Positions 50,033-59,130 of a stretch of 64,000 nucleotides of DNA are shown one piece after another. The stretch lies in contig NZ_JANLGQ010000001.1 in assembly GCF_026157065.1 (NCBI RefSeq), positions 806,001 to 870,000 on the forward strand, given 5' to 3'. Position numbers and translations under genes: made by a program. Below the pieces are notes generated by a model. It was not told where the DNA came from. It did not search any database and saw only the letters and a list, made by a program, of their open reading frames with translations. Numbering within the stretch: position 1 is the first letter of the stretch; the number at the start of each line of letters is the position of its first letter. The DNA comes from Enterococcus sp. HY326 (GTDB lineage: Bacteria; Bacillota; Bacilli; Lactobacillales; Enterococcaceae).

Positions 50033-53000
50033 CTATGGTTGTCCTACAATGATTGTCCAAGTAACGACGCCAGAGAATGTACCAAGCTGGCTACCAGAAA
50101 CTTGTTGCGGATTAACTTCCAATTTCAAGCCTGGATCTGTATCAGAAATCCCCCATGTATCAGTAATGTTGGTTCTACCACCAGTGCTACTTACAAAGAT
50201 ATTCTGATTGCTACCATTTAAAGTAATTTCATCATCAGTTCCCCGAACATATCTTAACGCCTCACTGATAATCGAGCCATCAGAGTTAGTCATTGGACTT
50301 GTCACAGCAGCTTGCAATGTCCATCCAGCAGCTGTGCTTGCACGGGTATCTGAGACAATCAAATCTGAGCCATCTTGAGTCGGATCACTAATTCTTTGAG
50401 TATTAGCATCGTAGTCAATCGAACCAAAATTCAAAGCTGCTGGCGCTGACTCAAGGAATACTTGACCAGTAACAATATATTGAATGGTTTGAGCGACATC
50501 CGTAACTAAAAGATTATTTTCTCCTGTTGGACGAGTGGTAATCTCATATCCAGCACTTTGAACTTCTGCAATACGATCTTGTAATAGTTGGAAAATATCA
50601 GAGGTTAAATCAACATAATCTCCTACATAAAGACCATTTGTCATAACGATATCGTTAGAACTACCTTCACCAGCAGTCAATGAGTAACCACTTAAGGTAT
50701 TACCGCCTTCATCCACAAATTCAAAAGTTAGTATAGAATTCATGTTGATGACGGTTACCGGTATTGCTACAGATAATTCGTTAGTTAATCCAGATGCTGA
50801 TGTTGGTAATGTCACCACAACATCATAAGGTGTATCTGGAGAAATCGTACTCAAATCTCCTAAAGAACCTAAGTTAACGTTAAAGACACTAAACGCATCC
50901 CATGTAGTAAGAATCCCATCTTCAATCTTATAAGCAGTAACACCACCATCCGTGAAGATGTTGGTACTCAGTTCAGTTGAAGTCAAATCACGAATATCTA
51001 CATAAGAATAGGTCAGCGGTGCGCCTGGTGCTTCAATACCTGTTGCATTGTCATAAACAACTAAATCTACTGTGAATGTAGCTGTATTTGGAGTTGTAGC
51101 TCCTGAGCTATCTACCGCCAAATCGGAAACGTCAATCTGTACTTTTTTCGTACCAGTTGTTGCCATCAAGGTATCCATATCTGTCGCTGAATTGTAAGCA
51201 ATTGTGTATCCAGAAGTATCCGTAACACCCTTATCAGTAACTCCTGTAATAAAGTCACTCGCACTAGGAGCCGTATCACCAAGATAGGTGTAGTAAGTTT
51301 GAGTTGTGGCTTCTGGCGGTGTTTTATCTAGTACAGTCGTCGTTTCAGTTTGGAATTTACCTGCTCGCCAACTGTAAACAGATATTTCATCCCCTACGTA
51401 TAGAGTTAAATCACTCGGTACATCAATCTCAAAGTTACCATTAGCATCTGCTAATGCATTGTACGAGACTAAATTACCATCTGTATCATAGTTTCCAGAA
51501 CTAGTTAGCGTTCCACCTATTACTGAGCCTCTTGCAGAGACCGTTACATAAGCATTTGGATTAGTTACACCTGTAATCTTTTGACCGCTTGCTATAGTTT
51601 CATTGTCTGATACTTCGTCAATACTAACTGTGACATCCGGAATCCAAATATAAAGTACTCGTTCAGAATTTTGGGTGTCATAAGCAACTTTCCCAGTTGC
51701 TGTATTTAATCCCATAAAGTCATCGGCTATACTCTGCATAGAACTGCTGGCGTTTCTAGTTCGAATTGTACTTTGATTGTAAGAGATTGATGCATTATAA
51801 ATCGGTATCCACTCTTCATCATAGGTATCATCACCAGCTGCGGTATTCCCTTGGTTCCATTGATAAACCCCTTGAATATCCGCAGTAAAAGTTCCTCTAA
51901 CAGAAGCCGTTCCCATACTTAACAGAACAGCATTAGGGTTACCACGAGCATCCAAATCAACTCGATAGGCATCAGTAAACTTGAATGTCGAGGTTGTTGA
52001 AGGTGCGTTAACCAAGTTCCTGTAGCCGGTTGCTTCAGACCCTGTCTCTTCGGCTAGTACAGCTTCAAATATGCCACGCTCTCCGACAACAAGAGATCCA
52101 TCTACTCGAACAAAATCACTTGTTGTTCCATATTGCCACCGTCCAAGGAAGGAGGCTTGTCCAAAATCTTTAACGGTAAAGTTTGAGTAAGCCATGAGAT
52201 TTAAAGCAGTACCATTTGTGCCACTGGCAGTTATATCTAATAGTCCTTGTGGGGTATTATCATCAATATATTCAGCACCATCAGAGCCGACGGTAACTGT
52301 ACTATATGCGGCTAATTCAACCGCCGGGCGACCGCTCCAATCGTTTTCAATAAGACCAGTTAACTTACCACCTGCTAAAATATTCAAATCAGAATATTGG
52401 TAAAGTTTGATACCTGCATACTTATTATCAGTAGTATTACGATTACCATCAGCTAGGAGATTTAACGTTCCCCCATTGTCAATCGTTAGATTGGTTCGCT
52501 TACTTGACGTACCTCCACCCAAGAAAATTCCGGTTCTTGTCGTATTTCGTACGTCCATCGTTAGTGTAGCATCGGTCCCAACATACAGTTTGCCACCGGC
52601 TTGAATATTAATACCAGCATAATAAAGACCATCACCAGTATAGTAATACCATGTCTCGCCACTATTTCCTTGAGAAACCATGTTCACATTTGCACCAGTT
52701 CGAACAGCGACATAAGGTGTTGTCCTACCAGCTGCACTAGGCTCTTTACCTCTGTATGAACCAATCAACAATCCGTCACCATTTTCGACAATGCAATCAA
52801 AAGTTGAGCCTTCATCAAAAATAACTCGATAGGCTTCAAGCCCACTTTGTCCACGAGATCCGTAAGTTAAACCAGTATAAACTGATCTTACTGAAGAATA
52901 ATCTTGCCCCGTATTATTGGCATTCACATAGGATGCTGTATACGAGTCATAACGTGAAGTCACTTTATTTGCTCCTCTAAAAAAAAGCGTTGTTGTCCAT

Positions 53001-54112
53001 GATGCAGTTAACTGCGAGCCATCATAATCAACATCTTCAAAAACCATTGACGTATAATTATAATTTGCTTCAGCACCCATAAAGCATCCATACGGATTAG
53101 TAGAATGCATTTTGATGTTTTTAATGTAAAAATTATGTTCTCTGTTAGGAGTTTCTGGATACGACCAACTTACTGATCCTGAATCTAAGGTATAACCTTG
53201 TCCATCAATCACATAATCTCGGCGATATGCACTAGCATTTCTTCGATTAAGGGCACCGAGTGCAAGAAAGGTATCACTCACAATATCATTACCTAGTTTG
53301 ATATAATCGGCAGTCCCACTTAGTATTGCGTTATTCAACTCAGTAAATGTATACACCGTCACTACTTCTGTAGCTGCTGCTTCAGTTCCCCATGTAGCAT
53401 CAGCATCGGGTTTGTAAGTCACTCCATAATCAAAATCAAGCAATGCCTCGCTCGCTTGTGTACCAACCTCATCAGTAGTTACTGCCATTGGTTCAATAGC
53501 ATCAGTTATTGCTGAATTAACCTCTTCAGCTTCACCAATAACTACCTCTAGTTTATTTGAATCCGTTAGCATGATATTTTTGTCTGCTACACTTAATTCA
53601 TAGCTTCCAGCAGTATCTGCCGAGAGTTTCAAATCCAATTCTGTAACTGCAACATCTACTGAAATATCCAATACTCTTGTGTCTTCATCATAGCTAAATG
53701 TTGGTAAAACAACATTTGCATCTGCTTCTTGTAGCATAGCCTTTTCAGCATCTTCATCAAATGAAATACCTTCTGGCAAAGTCATCGTCCATTGACGAGT
53801 AACAGAAGCCGTTCCAGAACTAGTTGAAGCATCGCTGAGATCACCAGATCTATCTACAAGTGGAACATCTGTATTCTCCGTTGTTGCGATGTCACCTTCA
53901 TCACGACTATCTGAGATTTTCATAACAAACTCATTTCCAGCTTGTAGACTAGTTAAATCGTCTTCTGAAGATAAGCTAATCTCATTTGGCGCCGCAAAAA
54001 TTTCAGTCAACCCAGAAGAAAGTTGAACAACAGTTGCTGTAATTAATGAAAACAACGTTATGAAATTTATTAACAGCAACCAATGTTTTCTTTTGTTTTT
54101 CATTTCATTCAC
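50033..54112 (-). CDS. Large WxL surface protein (CscC-like, 1359 aa)
   Basis: The start is ambiguous: a GTG at 54112 has AGGAGG 5 nt upstream, and an ATG three codons later is the alternative. Signal peptide about 10-42 (cleavage after IFAA). A region at about 255-660 has right-handed beta-helix character (FTELNNAILSGTADYIKLGND, DYVIDGQGYTL, repeated LTIDNGGTLNLLADGN-like turns), followed by Ig-like repeats (about 850-1180) and a C-terminal WxL domain: AAGWTLQAAV (about 1285) and VVTWTIIVGQP (W1352). It is wall-associated and probably adhesive or glycan-interacting. First structural gene of the cluster. Confidence 0.87.
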   Translation of the reverse strand: MNEMKNKRKHWLLLINFITLFSLITATVVQLSSGLTEIFAAPNEISLSSEDDLTSLQAGNEFVMKISDSRDEGDIATTENTDVPLVDRSGDLSDASTSSGTASVTRQWTMTLPEGISFDEDAEKAMLQEADANVVLPTFSYDEDTRVLDISVDVAVTELDLKLSADTAGSYELSVADKNIMLTDSNKLEVVIGEAEEVNSAITDAIEPMAVTTDEVGTQASEALLDFDYGVTYKPDADATWGTEAAATEVVTVYTFTELNNAILSGTADYIKLGNDIVSDTFLALGALNRRNASAYRRDYVIDGQGYTLDSGSVSWSYPETPNREHNFYIKNIKMHSTNPYGCFMGAEANYNYTSMVFEDVDYDGSQLTASWTTTLFFRGANKVTSRYDSYTASYVNANNTGQDYSSVRSVYTGLTYGSRGQSGLEAYRVIFDEGSTFDCIVENGDGLLIGSYRGKEPSAAGRTTPYVAVRTGANVNMVSQGNSGETWYYYTGDGLYYAGINIQAGGKLYVGTDATLTMDVRNTTRTGIFLGGGTSSKRTNLTIDNGGTLNLLADGNRNTTDNKYAGIKLYQYSDLNILAGGKLTGLIENDWSGRPAVELAAYSTVTVGSDGAEYIDDNTPQGLLDITASGTNGTALNLMAYSNFTVKDFGQASFLGRWQYGTTSDFVRVDGSLVVGERGIFEAVLAEETGSEATGYRNLVNAPSTTSTFKFTDAYRVDLDARGNPNAVLLSMGTASVRGTFTADIQGVYQWNQGNTAAGDDTYDEEWIPIYNASISYNQSTIRTRNASSSMQSIADDFMGLNTATGKVAYDTQNSERVLYIWIPDVTVSIDEVSDNETIASGQKITGVTNPNAYVTVSARGSVIGGTLTSSGNYDTDGNLVSYNALADANGNFEIDVPSDLTLYVGDEISVYSWRAGKFQTETTTVLDKTPPEATTQTYYTYLGDTAPSASDFITGVTDKGVTDTSGYTIAYNSATDMDTLMATTGTKKVQIDVSDLAVDSSGATTPNTATFTVDLVVYDNATGIEAPGAPLTYSYVDIRDLTSTELSTNIFTDGGVTAYKIEDGILTTWDAFSVFNVNLGSLGDLSTISPDTPYDVVVTLPTSASGLTNELSVAIPVTVINMNSILTFEFVDEGGNTLSGYSLTAGEGSSNDIVMTNGLYVGDYVDLTSDIFQLLQDRIAEVQSAGYEITTRPTGENNLLVTDVAQTIQYIVTGQVFLESAPAALNFGSIDYDANTQRISDPTQDGSDLIVSDTRASTAAGWTLQAAVTSPMTNSDGSIISEALRYVRGTDDEITLNGSNQNIFVSSTGGRTNITDTWGISDTDPGLKLEVNPQQVSGSQLGTFSGVVTWTIIVGQP

Positions 54113-54270
54113 TCTTCCCTCCTATCTTTTCTACTTCCAAGAAAAGCATCACACTCCTCGAGAAATTAGCAGCCTGTCAGATAGAATTACAGCTGCTTTG
54201 ATAACCAACAACGCCCCCTTTCCACTAATAAATACAATCATCTCTAGAACCACTTAGAGAAATATATATT

Positions 54271-54295
54271 TTTAAACATGACAATCATGCTTAAA
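54271..54295. promoter_or_regulatory. Palindrome upstream of the WxL operon
   Basis: TTTAAACATG-ACAAT-CATGCTTAAA, one mismatch in the arms. A related ATGTTTAAACAT palindrome is at 55166-55177 upstream of the regulator gene. A shared site for the cluster regulator is possible. Confidence 0.45.
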
Positions 54296-54379
54296 ACAGT
54301 ATTAGAATCTTGTTTCTTAAGTACACCGATGTCTATAACTAACAGGACTAATCAACCAAAACTTGTTTATTAATTTTAG

Positions 54380-55108
54380 TTAGTTGTTAACTTTTTCATT
54401 CTCGAAGGCATCTATACTTTCACAAAAACGTCGATCGAGGGCATAACCTTTATTCCAATGGGTAATAATGAAATTTTCATCAAAATCAAATTTTTGCATC
54501 TTCCTCTTTAATCGCCCAATAATTTGCGACAATTGAGTTAGAGAAGAATTAGACACTTCTTGATGCCATAAACTAGTACTTAATTCCGTCCGTGCTACAA
54601 AATCACCATTTTTTGCGTAGAGTATATCAAACAGCTCTTTTTCTTTCCTTGACAACACTCCAAGTAGTGTACCTATGGACTGGATTGACACTTCTTTTAC
54701 TGATGTCTCTTGAAAGTTTTGCGAAAATGTCGCAAGAATCTTAATTGATTTCCCATCTACTAAAGCCTCTCTTAGCTCATTGGGATTCATTTGGGAATTG
54801 ATAATTTTGAGAACGTCTCGACTATTAACCCCATCCATGTATTCTTCAGATGATGGCTGCTCATCAATTCTAAAAAGACTAGTTTGTTCTGTGGAGGCAT
54901 TCTCAACAATCTTGCTCACTTCTTCATCAGTTATGCTTTCACTAAAAATAATCGTTTTGAAAAGTGAAAACAGTGAAAAGTCTTGTTTAAATAGAACCTG
55001 TTCTAACACTTGGCTTGAACAAAAGACTTCATAGCCTAATTGCTGGATGCGATTCTGCCAATCACTATCTATAAAAATATTCTTAGTCAGTAAAAGAATC
55101 TGCTGCAT
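54380..55108 (-). CDS. Winged-helix regulator of the WxL cluster (paralogue of 1934-2629)
   Basis: 242 residues. An N-terminal receiver-like region (about 1-110, no evident phospho-Asp pocket) precedes an OmpR/PhoB-type winged helix (about 150-230; KEKELFDILYAKNGDFVARTELS, SNSSLTQLSQIIGRLKRKM, ITHWNKGYAL). It lies upstream of and co-directional with the WxL genes, 267 nt away, so it probably controls them. The paralogue 52 kb away shares the start, the WxL-type recognition helix region and the C-terminal wing, suggesting a duplicated local regulator. Confidence 0.75.
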   Translation of the reverse strand: MQQILLLTKNIFIDSDWQNRIQQLGYEVFCSSQVLEQVLFKQDFSLFSLFKTIIFSESITDEEVSKIVENASTEQTSLFRIDEQPSSEEYMDGVNSRDVLKIINSQMNPNELREALVDGKSIKILATFSQNFQETSVKEVSIQSIGTLLGVLSRKEKELFDILYAKNGDFVARTELSTSLWHQEVSNSSLTQLSQIIGRLKRKMQKFDFDENFIITHWNKGYALDRRFCESIDAFENEKVNN

Positions 55109-55164
55109 CTCGTCACCTCAAATTTCAGTTAACTATTTTAAAAAACTTTGATAGTAAAAATTTC

Positions 55165-55177
55165 ACATGTTTAAACA
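55165..55177. promoter_or_regulatory. Palindrome upstream of the WxL regulator gene
   Basis: CATGTTTAAACAT contains a perfect 12-bp palindrome and shares TTTAAACAT with the site at 54271-54295. Confidence 0.4.
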
Positions 55178-55360
55178 TATTCATTATTTTAAAAAAACAT
55201 GAAGAAAAAGCGCCATTTGAACACTTTTCTTCTTATAACTGTCTCTTATGCGAAGATTTTTCAGAATACCTTGTAATTGCAATGTTTTTTAAAAAAAATG
55301 ACGGTTTTTAAAACGGCTTAAATTTTAGTATCTTGCTTTATTGGAATCCCTTTAAAAAAG

Positions 55361-55409
55361 AAGAAGAAACTAATACAGCTAATTGGCTATTAGTTTCTTC
55401 TCTTTTTTT
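55361..55409 (+). terminator. Terminator-like hairpin inside the inverted-repeat element
   Basis: GAAGAAACTAATA pairs with TATTAGTTTCTTC, followed by TCTTTTTTT on the plus strand. No gene leads into it from the plus side. Confidence 0.6.
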
Positions 55410-55751
55410 AGACCTGCTCTAATATCTATAAAAAAGGTTTAAATTATATTGCATGCTCCCTTCTAAAAAAAAATCGACATTTATATGTATTTTGAAATGT
55501 ACCTTTTTGCTTGCTACAGGAGAATAAAATATCAGAATCAACATTTTATATTTGACGATTTCATGACGGCGGATGGGTCAATTAGAAACTTAAAAAGCTT
55601 GTGTTGGCTTGCCTTTCCTCTTAAAAATGGTCGCCGATTCATAACTGCGATACCTTATTTTCGTTCGTTAAATAAATAATAGAAAATAGTTATTTTGTTT
55701 CATTTTCATTTGTTTTTACTCAAAAAATATAATTTTTTATTTGAAATAGGA

Positions 55752-55780
55752 TTGACAATAAAATTAATTACATTTAGAAT
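55752..55780 (+). promoter_or_regulatory. Strong outward-facing promoter-like site
   Basis: TTGACA (55752-55757), a 17-nt spacer and TAGAAT (55775-55780), reading through the right inverted repeat. No ORF follows before the metA terminator, so a short RNA of about 300 nt is possible. Confidence 0.5.
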
Positions 55781-56026
55781 TAAATTGTTAATAATAGAAT
55801 AACCTTTAAATATTATTTTCGCATAAGAGACAGTTATACGAAGTCTTTTTGTTATATTTCCCTTGTATTTAATCGTAAGATTTTTATTTTTAGATGGAAA
55901 ATATAAAGCACTAGCGAAAATTTATGCTATCCAAGACTATTTAACTACCAAAAGATGAGGGGCCAAAGTTATCACAAAAAGCTTTCTCAGCCACTCCCTT
56001 TGCTACTTTCTCAAAATCTTGAAAGC

Positions 56027-56104
56027 CCAAATACCCCGATTTCTGCTATTTCCTAAGTCTTCAATTGACTATAGGATTCTTTAGCAAAAATCGGGGTATT
56101 TTAG
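56027..56104. terminator. Terminator after metA (works on both strands)
   Basis: AATACCCCGATTT (56030-56042) pairs with AAATCGGGGTATT (56088-56100); an inner stem and an A/T-rich tail on each side complete it. Confidence 0.8.
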
Positions 56105-56121
56105 ATTTAGATAATTTTCTT

Positions 56122-57024
56122 TTATTTTCCTAACTGATAAGGTGTTCGTTGGTAAACATCATTCAACCAATTTTGGTAAAGAAGAAAGGCTTCTGAGCGC
56201 CAAGTATTGCGAATAATGTTTTTTTGTGGGTCGCCGTAATAATAATTTTGTGGCGGGGCTGTCGTAAGGCCCCGCTCGAGATCTCGTTGGTATTCGGTTG
56301 CCAGAGTATCGGTATCGTATTCCATATGGCCGAGGACAAAGAGATTCCGCTGGTCATTAGAAACTGCGACTAGAGTGCCTAGCTCAGGATTATCGGCAAT
56401 AATTTTGATAGGTGCTTGCTGCATCTGAGCTTCATTGATACCAGTATAACGGGACTGCGGCGAATAAAAATAATCGTTAAAGCCTCTGATATAAGGATGA
56501 TGGGCGACAATTCGATTTTCAAAAATGCCGAAGATTTTTTCATCGTAAAGAATTTTTTCGACACCATAAAAATGGTAAAGTCCAGCCTGTGCTCCCCAGC
56601 AGATGTGCAGATTGGAGGTGACATGGCTTTGGCTCCAATCCATGATGGCTTGTAATTCCCGCCAATAATCGACTTCCTCAAAGTTCATTTTTTCTACCGG
56701 TGCACCTGTGATAATCAAGCCATCATAGTAGTTATTTTTGATATCTTCATATGATAGATAAAAATCATTCAAATAAGTAGTGCTGGTATGCTTGGCTTGA
56801 TGGCTGGAGGTCTGAATAAAATCGACCTCAATTTGCAAAGGACTTTGAGACAGCAGGCGTAAAAGCTGCAGTTCGGTTGCGATTTTATTCGGCATTAAAT
56901 TAACGATGGCGATTTTCAGCGGACGGATGTCTTGAGTCACCGCTCGCTTGGAGCCCATCGTAAAAATTTCCTCCTGCTCTAACAATTGGATTACCGGCAA
57001 ATCTTCGACAACTTTGACAGGCAT
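56122..57024 (-). CDS. metA: Homoserine O-acetyltransferase (MetA family)
   Basis: Acylates homoserine in the first committed step of methionine synthesis. 300 residues, typical MetA. The nucleophile is C142 (LHICWGAQAGLYHFYG); GHMEYDTDTL supplies the catalytic His and Glu region. The acyl-specificity position 111 is Glu (GAPVEKM), the residue that marks acetyl-CoA use in the B. cereus enzyme, whereas Gly marks succinyl-CoA; hence acetylation is predicted. AGAGGG lies about 5 nt upstream. It follows metY by 27 nt in one operon under the T-box. Confidence 0.92.
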   Translation of the reverse strand: MPVKVVEDLPVIQLLEQEEIFTMGSKRAVTQDIRPLKIAIVNLMPNKIATELQLLRLLSQSPLQIEVDFIQTSSHQAKHTSTTYLNDFYLSYEDIKNNYYDGLIITGAPVEKMNFEEVDYWRELQAIMDWSQSHVTSNLHICWGAQAGLYHFYGVEKILYDEKIFGIFENRIVAHHPYIRGFNDYFYSPQSRYTGINEAQMQQAPIKIIADNPELGTLVAVSNDQRNLFVLGHMEYDTDTLATEYQRDLERGLTTAPPQNYYYGDPQKNIIRNTWRSEAFLLYQNWLNDVYQRTPYQLGK

Positions 57025-57051
57025 CTTTTTCCCTCTTTCTGTTTCCTTTAA

Positions 57052-58323
57052 TTAAATTTTGGCCAGAGCTTGTTCCAAGTCCGCTAAAATATCGTCAATA
57101 TTTTCTAATCCGATAGATAAGCGCAGTGTTTCCGGCTTAACACCGGCTTCTAGCAGCTGCTCTTCGCTCAATTGCGAATGCGTTGTAGAAGCAGGATGAA
57201 TAATTAAGGACTTGGCATCGCCGACATTGGCTAATAATGAAAATAATTCTACACTATCAATCAGCTTCTGACCAGCCTGGCTGCCACCTTTTAAGCCGCA
57301 GGTAAAAATCGAGCCGGCGCCTTTAGGAAAATATTTTTGGCCGAGGGCATAATATTGGCTGGTTTTTAGGCCGGGATAATTGACCCACGCAACTTTTGGA
57401 TGCGCTGCAAGATATTCCGCAACTTTTTGGGCATTTTCCACATGGCGCTCTAAACGTAAAGACAGAGTTTCCACGCCTAATAAAATCAGCCATGAATTAA
57501 ATGGTGACGCAGCTGCCCCTGTGTCCCGCAATAAAATCGTGCGGGCCCGCGTGATATATGCGGCCGGCCCAGCAGCCTCGACCCAAGAGATGCCATGGTA
57601 GCTGGCATCGGGTTCCACTAGGCGAGGAAATTTGCCGTTTTGCCAATCGAATTTTCCGGAATCAATGATGGATCCGCCAATCGCTACGCCGTGACCGCCG
57701 ATAAATTTTGTCGTTGAGTAAACGACAATGTCTGCACCGTAGTCAAACGGACGGAAAAGATAAGCCGTGGCAAAGGTGTTATCTACTATTAAAGGAATGC
57801 CAGCAGCGTGGGCGATGTCGGCAATTTTTTCGATTTCCGCAATCGTGATGTCAGGATTGCCGAGGGATTCGACAAAAATCGCTTTCGTGTTTTCCTGCAA
57901 AGCCCTTTTGAAATTTTCTGAATCATCTGAGTCAACGAAGGTTGTTTCGATACCAAAATCCGGCAAAGTATTAGCGAATAAATTGTGGGTGCCGCCATAG
58001 ACACTGGCGGCGGAAATAATATGATCGCCGGCAATTGCGATATTTTGAATCGCATAGGCAATTGCTGCTGAGCCAGAAGCTGTCACTAAAGCTCCTACTC
58101 CGCCTTCTAATAAGGCCAAGCGTTCTTCTAAAACACTGCTGGTTGGATTAGTAATTCTTGTATAGATATTGCCGGCGTCGGTTAAAGCAAAGCGGCCAGC
58201 TGCTTCTTCGGCGTCTTTGAAAACATAGGAAGTTGTTTGATGTAGCGGTACTGCTCGGCTACCGGTTTCGTCGACGGTTTGGCCGCCGTGTAATTGAATT
58301 GTTTCAAATTTTTGTTCTGTCAT
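57052..58323 (-). CDS. metY: O-acetylhomoserine sulfhydrylase
   Basis: 423 residues, PLP-dependent Cys/Met metabolism family. FETIQLHGGQTVDETGSRAVP starts the OAH-sulfhydrylase type, YTRITNPTSSVLEERLALLEGG and VYSTTKFIGGHGVAIGG (PLP Lys) follow; the C-terminal VGDAKSLIIHPASTTHSQL loop is diagnostic. It makes homocysteine directly from O-acetylhomoserine and sulfide, matching the acetyl-type MetA. GGAGGAA lies about 7 nt upstream. First gene after the methionine T-box. Confidence 0.92.
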   Translation of the reverse strand: MTEQKFETIQLHGGQTVDETGSRAVPLHQTTSYVFKDAEEAAGRFALTDAGNIYTRITNPTSSVLEERLALLEGGVGALVTASGSAAIAYAIQNIAIAGDHIISAASVYGGTHNLFANTLPDFGIETTFVDSDDSENFKRALQENTKAIFVESLGNPDITIAEIEKIADIAHAAGIPLIVDNTFATAYLFRPFDYGADIVVYSTTKFIGGHGVAIGGSIIDSGKFDWQNGKFPRLVEPDASYHGISWVEAAGPAAYITRARTILLRDTGAAASPFNSWLILLGVETLSLRLERHVENAQKVAEYLAAHPKVAWVNYPGLKTSQYYALGQKYFPKGAGSIFTCGLKGGSQAGQKLIDSVELFSLLANVGDAKSLIIHPASTTHSQLSEEQLLEAGVKPETLRLSIGLENIDDILADLEQALAKI

Positions 58324-58403
58324 TTGTCATTCCTCCAAGAATAATTATTTTATTTAAAAATTGCGACATACCTTTTTCCGCCTGTTAAATCCCAAGCCCT
58401 GAA

Positions 58404-58692
58404 ACAAAAAAATCCTTAGAAGAGTCTTTGCTCTTCTAAGGATGTAGTTGCTACATGGTACCACCTTATTTTGTAAAAGTTGCCTTTTACCTCTGCTCCA
58501 ATGCAACACTTGTTTGGCTAAGTGTGATATTGGGATTTCAGCTAACGGGAATATCCGTGCGCTCTTAAATTAATTCAGAGCACCCGCTCAAAAGCCATTT
58601 TCAAATCTGCTCGCTCACACCTCTTTTCAGCTACCGAGGCTCTCTTTTGGTCAGTTGGCGAGATTTTACTTTCTTTCTCAACGCGTTTGGTT
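58404..58692 (-). ncRNA. T-box riboswitch, methionine specifier
   Basis: On the minus strand a ~290-nt leader has Stem I near 58550-58690 with an AAATG specifier context (ATG at 58596-58598), the T-box sequence AGGTGGTACC (58457-58466) and a terminator ATCCTTAGAAGAG/CTCTTCTAAGGAT followed by seven U (58404-58443). Uncharged Met-tRNA would stabilise the antiterminator and switch on metY-metA. Confidence 0.88.
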
Positions 58693-58703
58693 ATTTTTTT
58701 ACA

Positions 58704-58732
58704 ATATTACGGTAGTTATCTTTAAAAAGCAA
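58704..58732 (-). promoter_or_regulatory. Promoter of the met T-box transcript
   Basis: Minus-strand TTGCTT (58727-58732), 17 nt and TAATAT (58704-58709), just upstream of the T-box leader. Confidence 0.65.
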
Positions 58733-58898
58733 ACCTTCTTTTGACCATCGCCTATAGTTAGTTTTTATCTTTCGTGATAGTTTTTAGCTATAAGACTGGT
58801 GTAAAATCCTTGCCGTCCTCATTGTCATCAAAAATTTGGCAGAAAATTTCACAGCCTTCACAACTCACTTGTGTTCTAGCTCCCATCATTTTAAGTTT

Positions 58899-58927
58899 TT
58901 GTCACCTTGCTTGTGGTAGACTAAATA
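58899..58927 (+). promoter_or_regulatory. Predicted promoter of the small membrane protein gene
   Basis: TTGTCA (58899-58904), 17 nt and TAAATA (58922-58927), 29 nt before the start at 58957. Confidence 0.5.
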
Positions 58928-58956
58928 AACTGTTGCAAAAATAGGAGGAACAATTT

Positions 58957-59130
58957 ATGAATATTACCAAAGAAAAAATTGATGCCCTCAGCTGCTTTTT
59001 AGCTGCCTTGGTTTTATTGGCCTTTACTTTGATTTTCAATGAGATTGCCATTGGCCTTGTACTGGCTGCTTTAACATTTCCCAGCTGTCGTTTTTTAGCA
59101 AGCAAATTTTACAAGCGCAAGCAATTATAA
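58957..59130 (+). CDS. Small two-helix membrane protein
   Basis: 57 residues, with AGGAGGA 6-12 nt upstream of the ATG. Two hydrophobic segments (about 11-27 and 30-44, with a short polar break FNE) are followed by a basic tail (KFYKRKQL). The gene overlaps the 3' end of the convergent exporter gene by 6 nt. No family is recognised with confidence; it resembles the many small uncharacterised membrane proteins of lactic acid bacteria. The good promoter and ribosome site make it likely real. Confidence 0.65.
   Translation: MNITKEKIDALSCFLAALVLLAFTLIFNEIAIGLVLAALTFPSCRFLASKFYKRKQL

Larger units (their letters stand above)
55229..55843. mobile_element. ~615-bp non-coding element with 26-bp inverted repeats (MITE-like)
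   Basis: The ends are inverted repeats matching at 25 of 26 positions: 55229-55254 and 55818-55843, with core CTGTCTCTTATGCGAA pointing inward. The first 11 bases, CTGTCTCTTAT, equal those of the IS50/Tn5 mosaic end (IS4 family). No transposase is recognised inside; the longest frame (55485-55679, 64 codons) has no family resemblance. No direct target duplication is seen because the flanks continue as inverted sequence. It could be a non-autonomous element or remnant; the class is tentative. Confidence 0.5.

Noticed and set aside
55239-55250. CTGTCTCTTAT resembling a Tn5/Nextera adapter end
   Set aside because: The match stops after 11 bases on both arms and the arms are part of a longer native inverted repeat, so library contamination is unlikely.
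55485-55679. 64-codon plus-strand ORF inside the inverted-repeat element
   Set aside because: No family resemblance and no clear function; a possible AGGAGAA lies inside the frame, not before its ATG. Kept only as a comment on the element.
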